The notes below the pieces were generated by a model, which was not told where the DNA came from, made no database searches, and saw only the letters and a list, made by a program, of their open reading frames with translations. 5,307 nucleotides of DNA, from positions 1 through 5,307 of the forward strand of contig CAJAHZ010000070.1 of the NCBI GenBank assembly GCA_903939665.1. Direction: 5' to 3'. The position numbers and the translations under genes were made by a program. This document shows, in pieces, positions 1-5,307 of this stretch. This DNA is from an uncultured Pseudomonadota bacterium (GTDB taxonomy: Bacteria > Pseudomonadota > Gammaproteobacteria > Burkholderiales > Rhodocyclaceae). Positions within the stretch are counted from its first letter, which is position 1. Each line of letters starts with the position of its first letter.

Positions 1-129
1 ACCGAATACGGCGTTGCGCATTTGCGGGGAAAATCGGTCCAGCAGCGGGCAGCGGCGCTGATCGCCATTGCCCATCCGGATTTTCGTCAGGAATTGCGCA
101 CTGCCGCCAAACGAATGAATATCGCTTGA
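1..129 (+). CDS. Acetyl-CoA hydrolase/CoA-transferase family protein, C-terminal fragment
   Basis: Only the last 42 codons and the TGA stop (127-129) are inside the window; the gene begins upstream of position 1. The tail opens with TEYGVAHLRGKS and continues with ALIAIAHPDFR. This closely matches the end of the C-terminal domain of the acetyl-CoA hydrolase/transferase family, which includes 4-hydroxybutyrate CoA-transferase and succinyl-CoA:acetate CoA-transferase relatives. These enzymes move CoA between short-chain acids through a glutamyl-CoA intermediate. The catalytic glutamate and CoA-binding regions are outside the window, so substrate and exact subfamily cannot be decided. The TEYGVA wording leans towards the 4-hydroxybutyrate CoA-transferase-like branch, which is inference. 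The gene converges on metZ with 40 bp between the two stop codons and is probably not functionally tied to the minus-strand operon. Confidence 0.8.
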   Translation, partial: TEYGVAHLRGKSVQQRAAALIAIAHPDFRQELRTAAKRMNIA

Positions 130-169
130 GCGACGGCCCGACCGGCGGATTGCTGGCCGACTCTGTGCA
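130..169. other. Short convergent intergenic gap
   Basis: These 40 bp separate the stop codon of the CoA-transferase-like gene (+) from the stop codon of metZ (-). The only inverted repeat I see is a 5-bp CGGCC/GGCCG pair (134-138 with 155-159) around a 16-nt loop. No T-run follows it on either strand, so it does not qualify as an intrinsic terminator. Both transcripts probably end by Rho-dependent termination or run into the opposing gene. Confidence 0.6.
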
Positions 170-1345
170 CTAAATACCGGAAAGGCCGCGCTCGAGGTCT
201 TCCTGCAGATCGACAACGGCCTCAAGGCCGACAGCAACGCGCAGCAGCGCTTCGGTGATTCCCGCCGCAGCCCGCTGCTCCGGCGTAATGCGACCGTGCG
301 TCGTTGACGCCGGATGCGTCAATGTGGTCTTCGTATCGCCGAGGTTGGCGGTAATCGACAGCAAACGGCAGCTATCAACCACTTTCCACGCTTCGTCGCG
401 CGCACCCTTGACCTCGAAAGCGACAATCGCGCCGCCGCTGGTCTGCTGACGCTGCGCCAGTTCATATTGCGGATGCGATGGCAAGCCCGGGTAATAGACG
501 CGCGCCACCTTCGGGTGCGCCTCCAGCCAGCGCGCCAGTTGCAGCGCGCTGGCGGACTGCGCTTCCATGCGGATTTTCAGCGTCTCAAGCCCTTTGAGCA
601 GTATCCAGGCATTGAAAGCCGAAAGCGTCGGCCCGGCCGTGCGCAGAAATTTCAACACCTCGTCGGTCAGCTTTTTCGAACCGGCGACAGCACCGCCCAA
701 CACGCGCCCCTGACCATCGAGATACTTGGTCGCCGAATGCACGACGAGATCAACCCCAAGGTCGAGCGGGCGCTGCAGAATCGGCGTGCAGAAGCAGTTA
801 TCGACGGCGACGATGATGCCGCGCGCGTGCGCGATCTGCACCAGTGCGGCGATATCGGCGATCTCGGTCAGCGGATTGGACGGCGTTTCGAGGAAAAACA
901 GCTTGGTCGCCGGTTCGATGGCCGCCGCCCACGCCGCAGCGTCGGTCTGCGACACAAAGGTGGTGCGCACGCCAAAGCGCGTCATGATGTTGCCAAGCAA
1001 CTGCTGCGTCGCACCGAACATCCCGGTCGAGGCAACAATGTGGTCGCCGCTGCTGCACAGGGCCATCACCAACGAGAGGATGGCAGACATTCCGGATGAG
1101 GTCGCAACGCAATCCTCGGCCCCCTCAAGCGCGGCGAGCCGCTGCTGAAAAACGCTGACCGTCGGATTGGTGAAGCGGGAATAGACGTTGCCTTCTTCTT
1201 CGCCGGAAAAGCGTGCTGCGGCCTGCGCAGCGCTGTCGAAAACGTAGCTTGAGGTGAGATAGAGCGCTTCCGAATGCTCGTTGAACTGGCTCCTCGCCTG
1301 CCCCTCGCGCACGGCCAGCGTTTCAAGTTGATAGCTATGATCCAT
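170..1345 (-). CDS. metZ: O-succinylhomoserine sulfhydrylase (PLP-dependent, methionine biosynthesis)
   Basis: This cytoplasmic enzyme replaces the succinyl group of O-succinyl-L-homoserine with sulfide, giving homocysteine directly and bypassing cystathionine. The 391-residue product belongs to the Cys/Met-metabolism PLP family (fold type I). Visible landmarks are Tyr55/Arg57 in VYSRFTNPTV (cofactor phosphate contact from the partner subunit), SSGMSA at 83-88, Asp182 in VDN (pyridine nitrogen), the Schiff-base Lys207 in HSATKYLDGQGR, and Arg369 in LLRVAVGLE (substrate carboxylate). Phe110 in MFGAT occupies the place where cystathionine synthases and lyases usually have a PLP-stacking tyrosine. 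Together with NLGDTKTTLTHPAS (334-347), this favours MetZ over MetB or methionine gamma-lyase. Length is close to the roughly 400 residues of Pseudomonas MetZ. The ATG lies two codons after the purF TGA in the same frame, so no upstream start is possible. No Shine-Dalgarno sequence is visible, which suggests coupling to purF translation. Confidence 0.94.
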   Translation of the reverse strand: MDHSYQLETLAVREGQARSQFNEHSEALYLTSSYVFDSAAQAAARFSGEEEGNVYSRFTNPTVSVFQQRLAALEGAEDCVATSSGMSAILSLVMALCSSGDHIVASTGMFGATQQLLGNIMTRFGVRTTFVSQTDAAAWAAAIEPATKLFFLETPSNPLTEIADIAALVQIAHARGIIVAVDNCFCTPILQRPLDLGVDLVVHSATKYLDGQGRVLGGAVAGSKKLTDEVLKFLRTAGPTLSAFNAWILLKGLETLKIRMEAQSASALQLARWLEAHPKVARVYYPGLPSHPQYELAQRQQTSGGAIVAFEVKGARDEAWKVVDSCRLLSITANLGDTKTTLTHPASTTHGRITPEQRAAAGITEALLRVAVGLEAVVDLQEDLERGLSGI

Positions 1346-1348
1346 GTA

Positions 1349-2878
1349 TCAGTCAGCCGACATGAGGTTCAAATGCATCTGCTGCGACGTGCCGCCGCCT
1401 TCCTCGCTGGCTGCGGCGAGTTTCCCTTCACGCGCCAGTTCGATCGCATCAAGGTACTCCGGCGTCACATCGCCGGTGACGTAGAGGCCATCAAAACACG
1501 AGGTATCAAAACAGGAAAGTGAAGGTTTGAGATCGCGAACCGAGGCCTTCAGCGCATCGAGGTCCTGATAGACCAGTGCATCGGCACCAATCTCGGTGGC
1601 AATTTCCTCGTCACTGCGACCGGTCGCGATCAGTTCGCTGCGCGTCGGCATATCAATGCCATAAACATTGGGGAAGCGCACGGGCGGGGCGGCAGATGCA
1701 AAATAAACCTTGAGCGCCCCGGCAGCGCGCGCCATTTCGACAATCTCCCGACTGGTCGTGCCCCGGACGATCGAATCATCAACCAGCAGCACGCGCTTGC
1801 CCTTGAATTCCTGGGCCACGGTGTTGAGCTTCTGGCGAACCGACTTTCTGCGTGTCGACTGCCCGGGCATGATGAAGGTGCGACCGATATAACGGTTCTT
1901 CACAAAACCTTCGCGGTACGGAATACCGAGGCGCTGCGCCAACTGCATGGCTGATGGGCGGCTCGAATCGGGAATCGGGATGACGACATCGATATCGCCG
2001 ACCGGAATTTTCTGGATCACCTTGTCAGCCAGATGCTCACCCATACGCAGGCGGGTCTCGTAGACCGAAACACCGTCGATCACCGAATCCGGACGCGCCA
2101 GATACACGTACTCGAAGATGCACGGTGCGAGCACCGGATTTTTCGCGCACTGGCGATGGTGCATCTGATGCTCAAGGTCGACAAAAATCGCCTCGCCCGG
2201 CTCGACATCGCGCAAGACCTGAAAGCCCAGCGTATCGAGCGCGACCGACTCCGAAGCCAGCAGATACTCGGTGCCTTCCGGCGTCTGGTGGGTACCGATA
2301 ACCAGCGGACGGATGCCGTAAGGGTCACGGAAGGCAAGCATGCCATAACCGGCAATCAGCACGACCACGGCATAGGCACCCCGACAGCGGCGATGCACGC
2401 CCGCCACTGCGGCAAAAATCGTGTCCAGATCCAGACGAAAACCCTTGGCGGTTGCCTGCATCTCATGCGCCAGCACATTGAGCAGCACTTCGGAATCGGA
2501 ATTGGTATTGATGTGCCGCAGATCCTGACGGAACATCTCCTCCTTCAACTGCGCCGTGTTGGTCAGGTTGCCGTTGTGGCCGAGAACAATGCCGAAAGGC
2601 GAGTTCACATAGAAAGGTTGCGACTCGGCCGAGTCCGACGACGAACCGGCCGTCGGGTAACGGCAGTGGGCAATACCCATGTTGCCCGGCAACGCACGCA
2701 TGTTGCGGGTGCGGAAAACGTCGCGCACCAACCCCGGCCCCTTGTGCATGTGAAAGGCGTCGCCTTCTGCCGTTGCAATCCCGGCAGCGTCCTGCCCGCG
2801 ATGCTGGAGCACCATCAGACCATCGTACAACAACTGATTAACCGGTGTGGTCGCGACAACCCCGAGAATCCCGCACAT
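1349..2878 (-). CDS. purF: Amidophosphoribosyltransferase (first step of de novo purine synthesis)
   Basis: PurF transfers ammonia from glutamine to PRPP, giving 5-phosphoribosylamine in the cytoplasm. The 509-residue product has an N-terminal Ntn glutaminase domain (about 1-235) and a phosphoribosyltransferase domain (about 255-470). MCGILGV places the nucleophile Cys2 directly after the initiator Met, so no long propeptide is present. Other glutaminase residues are Arg73 in HCRYPT, Asn102-Gly103 in HNGNL, and Asp128 in NTNSDSE. The PRPP-binding signature VLLVDDSIVRGTT spans 363-375, and KNRYIGRTFI (327-336) is the loop that closes over PRPP. Length matches E. coli PurF (505). Of the four cysteines that hold the Fe-S cluster in Bacillus PurF, Cys253 and Cys461 appear aligned but the other two positions look non-cysteine. 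This is therefore the cluster-free enterobacterial type, judged from memory alignment. The ATG is supported by AGGAAG 5 nt upstream. Purine feedback is known for the family. A PurR operator, if any, would lie upstream of the window. Confidence 0.97.
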   Translation of the reverse strand: MCGILGVVATTPVNQLLYDGLMVLQHRGQDAAGIATAEGDAFHMHKGPGLVRDVFRTRNMRALPGNMGIAHCRYPTAGSSSDSAESQPFYVNSPFGIVLGHNGNLTNTAQLKEEMFRQDLRHINTNSDSEVLLNVLAHEMQATAKGFRLDLDTIFAAVAGVHRRCRGAYAVVVLIAGYGMLAFRDPYGIRPLVIGTHQTPEGTEYLLASESVALDTLGFQVLRDVEPGEAIFVDLEHQMHHRQCAKNPVLAPCIFEYVYLARPDSVIDGVSVYETRLRMGEHLADKVIQKIPVGDIDVVIPIPDSSRPSAMQLAQRLGIPYREGFVKNRYIGRTFIMPGQSTRRKSVRQKLNTVAQEFKGKRVLLVDDSIVRGTTSREIVEMARAAGALKVYFASAAPPVRFPNVYGIDMPTRSELIATGRSDEEIATEIGADALVYQDLDALKASVRDLKPSLSCFDTSCFDGLYVTGDVTPEYLDAIELAREGKLAAASEEGGGTSQQMHLNLMSAD

Positions 2879-2883
2879 ATTTT

Positions 2884-2889
2884 CTTCCT
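2884..2889 (-). promoter_or_regulatory. Ribosome binding site of purF, overlapping the cvpA stop codon
   Basis: On the minus strand the junction reads TAGGAAGAAAATATG. AGGAAG is a good Shine-Dalgarno match, 5 nt before the purF ATG, and its AG is the last two bases of the cvpA TAG stop (2888-2890). A ribosome terminating on cvpA therefore sits on the purF initiation region, which suggests coupled or competing termination and initiation. It is the clearest ribosome binding site in the operon. Confidence 0.8.
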
Positions 2890-3379
2890 ACCTGAATCGA
2901 ATCCGTTTAGCCACTTCCGGCGGTAGCCAGGGCTTGCTGGCAAGCACTGCTGTTTCAAGCGGTGCGGAGAACTGCGCCCCGCTCCACCATTTTTCCTTGG
3001 GCGCCGACGTCATGCCGCCGACCGCAACCAGCGCCACGACAATCACGACACCCCGTGCAAGGCCAAAAATCACGCCCAGCAAACGATCCATCACGGTCAG
3101 CCCAAGTGCTGTGAGCAAACCACGCACGGCGAGACGCAATAGTGCCATCAGTATCAGCACGACAACAAAAACCGCCACCCACCCGGCAACGATCCGCAAC
3201 GCGGGGTCAACAATGCCGGTGAACGCAACCTGTGCAATCTCCGCGCCCCACATCCTGGCCGCGAAGAAGGCCAGCACCCAGGCAACCAACGCGATAACCT
3301 CGCCGATCACGCCGCGCCACAAGCCCAAGACCAGCGATGCGACGATGATGCTGACGATTGCGTAATCGAATACCGTCAT
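2888..3379 (-). CDS. cvpA: CvpA family inner-membrane protein
   Basis: The 163-residue hydrophobic protein has four probable transmembrane helices at about 5-21, 24-41, 63-85 and 101-122, followed by a polar tail of about 40 residues. GLWRGVIGEVIAL (19-31) and the second-half motif MDRLLGVIFGLARGV (97-111) are typical of the CvpA/colicin V production family, and length matches E. coli CvpA (162). In E. coli the gene is needed for colicin V production, and the family has been tied to envelope stress and bile-salt tolerance. The molecular activity is not settled, and no colicin gene is visible here. Its ATG overlaps the dedD TGA as ATGA, and no Shine-Dalgarno sequence lies close upstream, so translation probably depends on ribosomes finishing dedD. 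Position directly before purF is the classical arrangement in enterobacteria. Confidence 0.93.
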   Translation of the reverse strand: MTVFDYAIVSIIVASLVLGLWRGVIGEVIALVAWVLAFFAARMWGAEIAQVAFTGIVDPALRIVAGWVAVFVVVLILMALLRLAVRGLLTALGLTVMDRLLGVIFGLARGVVIVVALVAVGGMTSAPKEKWWSGAQFSAPLETAVLASKPWLPPEVAKRIRFR

Positions 3380-4131
3380 TGCTTGGCAGCAACCACCCCG
3401 CTAACGCCAATCCGTTGCAGCTTGTCGAGCGCCTTGTCGGCCGCCTCGCGGTTCGCAAAGGGTCCGGCGCGCACGCGCGTCTTCTTGCCCTGGGGCGAAT
3501 CGAGCGGTTCGGTATAAGTCTTGATACCGAGTTCACCGATCTTGCTCTGCAATTGTTTGACGTTGGCCGCGTTGGCAAACGCACCGATAAGAATCACATG
3601 TTGTCCGCCGCCATTTGCTGGCGCAGCGTCCGCTGCCTTGCCGCCAAGAATGGCTGCGGCGCGCTGCGTTTCTTCAACGGGCTTGGCAGACTTCTCTGCA
3701 GGTTTGTCGAGCGGCTTCTCGATTTTTTTCTCGGCCTTTTTCTCGACCGCCTTTTCCGGCGTTTTTTCCGGCGCCTTTGCTGCTGGCTTGGCGGGCGGCG
3801 CGGCTTCAACGGGCTTCTGCGGTGTGGCGCTCGGCACAGCGGTCGGCACCAACTCAGGCTTGACCGGCGCAGCGGGCTTTGCCGCAGACGCAGCCGGCAT
3901 TGGCGCAGGCACGGCGCTTGGCGTCGACTTGGCGGCCAGCGCCTTCGGATTAAACGGTGCTTGATCCTGGTTGGGGATGATTATCTGCACATCCTGCACC
4001 TGCTGCTTGGGCTCTTCATCCATGACCATCGGCAAAACAATGGCAGCCAGACCCGCAAAGGCAATTGCGCCGACGAGGCGGCGACGAGCCCGTTTTTTCA
4101 GTTGCAATTGCGCGTCAGAGGATTCAGCCAT
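3376..4131 (-). CDS. dedD: DedD-like SPOR-domain cell-division protein
   Basis: The 251-residue protein has the layout of a single-pass, septum-targeted SPOR protein. A short basic cytoplasmic start (KKRARRR, 12-18) is followed by one transmembrane segment (about 19-37). A long low-complexity Ala/Pro/Lys linker (about 55-172) includes a Lys/Glu-rich stretch at 122-149. A C-terminal SPOR domain (about 176-250) contains VILIGAFAN and the second-repeat signature TRVRAGPFANREAADKAL. SPOR domains bind peptidoglycan glycan strands stripped of stem peptides, which concentrates them at the division site. E. coli DedD helps septal constriction. The linker should span the periplasm. Position between folC and cvpA is the standard dedD location, supporting the name despite generally low sequence conservation in the linker. 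The ATG follows the folC stop by 28 bp and has only a weak purine stretch (AGAAAA) upstream. An uncharacterised SPOR paralogue is the main alternative. Confidence 0.88.
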   Translation of the reverse strand: MAESSDAQLQLKKRARRRLVGAIAFAGLAAIVLPMVMDEEPKQQVQDVQIIIPNQDQAPFNPKALAAKSTPSAVPAPMPAASAAKPAAPVKPELVPTAVPSATPQKPVEAAPPAKPAAKAPEKTPEKAVEKKAEKKIEKPLDKPAEKSAKPVEETQRAAAILGGKAADAAPANGGGQHVILIGAFANAANVKQLQSKIGELGIKTYTEPLDSPQGKKTRVRAGPFANREAADKALDKLQRIGVSGVVAAKQ

Positions 4132-4159
4132 CGTTTTCTATGGAGTGAGTTCGGTAAGG

Positions 4160-5307
4160 TCAGCGGTGATTCTTCATGGCGCGCATGATCGCCGCCACGG
4201 TGTAGAACGAACCAAAGGCGAGAATTCTATCATTTTCCCCCGCCAGCTTGGCGGCTCGCACAAAGGCCAGCGTCGGAGAGGCGAAGCACTCGACACTGCC
4301 GCCCAGTCGGTCGGCCGCGACGACAGCCGCCAGCACCTCGGCTGCCGCACCGCGCGGAACATCAAGTCCGGCCAGCAACCAGACGTCCACCTTGCCGGCC
4401 AGAGGTGCAAGCGCGCCGGCAATATCCTTGTCGCCGAGCATGCCGACCAGCGCGATGGTTTTTTCAAAGAAACCCATATCGCCCAGATTGTCGACCAGCC
4501 CAGCGACCGCCTGCGGGTTATGGGCAACGTCGAGCACGATCGCAGGACGCCCGGGCAGCACCTGAAAACGCCCCGGCACCTCGAGTTCGATCAGGCCACG
4601 CCGCACTGCCTGCATCGAAACGGGCAAGCGATCCTTCAATATCTCAATGGCAGCAAGTACAGCCGACGCATTACGCAGTTGATAAGCGCCGCGCAACGCG
4701 GGGTTGGCCAGCCCGCCGCGCCGCAGCTTGTCGCGGCCCCAGAAAGTCCATTGTGTCTTGTCGCCAAAATAGCCAAAGTCCCGGCCAAGCAACTGCAAAT
4801 CGGCAGCAATGGCGCCGGCATGTTCAATCAGCGACTGCGGCGGCTCCGGATCTGCGCAGATGGCCGGCTTGCCGGGGCGGTAGATTCCGGCTTTCTCGTA
4901 GCCGATTGACTCACGCGTCGCGCCCAGCCAATCCATGTGATCGAGTGCGACGCCGGTAACGATAGCGCAATCCGCTTCATAGACATTGACCGCATCGAGC
5001 CGCCCACCCAGGCCGACTTCAAGAATCAGTACATCGACCTGGCTATCGGCAAACACCTCCCATGCAGCCAGGGTGCCAAATTCAAAATAGGTCAGTGCGA
5101 CATTGCCTTCGGCTTGCCGTGCCGCTTCGACCCGGGCGAATGCCGTACACAAGGCGGCATCGTCTGCCGGCACACCGTCGATGCGCACGCGTTCGTTGTA
5201 TTCGAGCAGGTGCGGCGAGGTATAACAGCCGACCCGATAGCCGGCAAAGGTGTAGATCGCTTCAAGATAGGCGCAGGTTGAGCCCTTGCCGTTGGTCCCG
5301 CCGACAA
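4160..5307 (-). CDS. folC: Bifunctional dihydrofolate synthase/folylpolyglutamate synthase, 5' end outside window
   Basis: FolC joins glutamate to dihydropteroate to give dihydrofolate, then extends the glutamate tail of reduced folates, using ATP in the cytoplasm. The frame is open through the right edge: 381 residues are visible and roughly 45-50 are missing from the usual 420-430. The visible part opens with the P-loop GGTNGKGST (5276-5302), then TSPHLLEYNERVRIDG. Further along, numbering from the first whole codon at the edge, come LEVGLGGRLDA (95-105, metal-ligand Glu96), LDHMDWLG with His123, EKAGI with Lys138 (the position carbamylated in this family), DVAHNP (259-264, C-terminal domain) and GSFYTVAAIM near the end. 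All expected Mur-ligase-fold motifs are present, so the enzyme looks functional. A GTG at 5186-5188 is internal and would remove the P-loop. In related bacteria accD and trp genes usually lie upstream, but this cannot be seen here. Confidence 0.95.
   Translation of the reverse strand, partial: VGGTNGKGSTCAYLEAIYTFAGYRVGCYTSPHLLEYNERVRIDGVPADDAALCTAFARVEAARQAEGNVALTYFEFGTLAAWEVFADSQVDVLILEVGLGGRLDAVNVYEADCAIVTGVALDHMDWLGATRESIGYEKAGIYRPGKPAICADPEPPQSLIEHAGAIAADLQLLGRDFGYFGDKTQWTFWGRDKLRRGGLANPALRGAYQLRNASAVLAAIEILKDRLPVSMQAVRRGLIELEVPGRFQVLPGRPAIVLDVAHNPQAVAGLVDNLGDMGFFEKTIALVGMLGDKDIAGALAPLAGKVDVWLLAGLDVPRGAAAEVLAAVVAADRLGGSVECFASPTLAFVRAAKLAGENDRILAFGSFYTVAAIMRAMKNHR

Larger units (their letters stand above)
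170..5307 (-). other. Putative folC-dedD-cvpA-purF-metZ operon
   Basis: Five codirectional genes are separated by 28 bp, a 4-bp overlap, 9 bp and 3 bp, leaving no room for a normal promoter or terminator between them. An internal promoter inside a coding region cannot be excluded. The order matches a block I know to be common in beta- and gammaproteobacteria, so single-transcript expression is likely. Transcription start and control would lie beyond the right edge. No attenuator, riboswitch or operator is visible in the gaps. Confidence 0.8.

Noticed and set aside
134..159. Inverted repeat CGGCC...GGCCG as a possible bidirectional terminator
   Set aside because: The stem has only 5 bp, the loop 16 nt, and no T-run follows on either side.
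314..1099. Long open frame on the + strand opposite metZ (261 codons)
   Set aside because: It is Arg-rich, has no domain signature and lies entirely within metZ; it is a composition shadow.
1349..2878. Fe-S cluster type PurF
   Set aside because: Although Cys253 and Cys461 seem to align with two cluster ligands of the Bacillus enzyme, the other ligand positions look replaced (Asn404 in FPNVYGID; no CxxC before FDGLY), and there is no propeptide before Cys2.
2033..2926. Long open frame on the + strand opposite purF (297 codons)
   Set aside because: It is antisense to a fully conserved purF, rich in His/Arg/Gln as expected from a reversed GC-rich gene, and shows no recognisable domain or ribosome binding site.
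2888..3379. Colicin or bacteriocin export system suggested by the cvpA name
   Set aside because: No bacteriocin, immunity or ABC-exporter gene is present, and the gene sits in its ordinary housekeeping position.
3521..3964. Ala/Phe/Gly-rich repetitive frame on the + strand that looks like a membrane or repeat protein
   Set aside because: The periodicity is the mirror image of the Ala/Pro/Lys linker codons of dedD on the other strand.
3971..4909. Long open frame on the + strand opposite folC and the start of dedD (312 codons)
   Set aside because: It crosses the folC/dedD junction on the opposite strand with no family resemblance; both minus-strand genes carry strong conserved motifs.

Overview
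The window is an ordinary, compact piece of a Gram-negative chromosome. Gene order and protein wording point to a betaproteobacterium, probably Rhodocyclales-like. That placement is my inference from family memory, not from a search. The DNA is GC-rich, almost fully coding, and shows no insertion sequence, phage gene, tRNA, rRNA or CRISPR array.

Layout. Positions 1-129 (+ strand) hold the last 42 codons of an acetyl-CoA hydrolase/CoA-transferase family gene. After a 40-bp convergent gap, everything else lies on the minus strand. Read in its own direction from the right edge, the order is folC (5' end cut off by the window edge), dedD (SPOR-domain cell-division protein), cvpA (four-helix membrane protein), purF (amidophosphoribosyltransferase) and metZ (O-succinylhomoserine sulfhydrylase). 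Junctions are tight: a 28-bp gap (folC/dedD), a 4-bp ATGA overlap (dedD/cvpA), a 9-bp gap (cvpA/purF) and a 3-bp gap (purF/metZ). One transcript with partly coupled translation is the simplest reading, with its promoter upstream of the window.

How the genes fit together. FolC makes dihydrofolate and polyglutamylated folates. Folates carry the one-carbon units used in the purine pathway that PurF opens, and in methylation of the homocysteine that MetZ makes. DedD and CvpA are envelope proteins that sit within this metabolic run in many beta- and gammaproteobacteria. All five minus-strand frames look intact.

I found no undescribed system. The observations most worth a second look are small. 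cvpA, purF and metZ share one reading frame and are separated only by single stop codons. The purF ribosome binding site is built on the cvpA stop codon. metZ has no visible ribosome binding site and a start codon two codons after the purF stop. The true folC frame runs through the right edge and includes the P-loop, so a GTG start at 5188 would be wrong.
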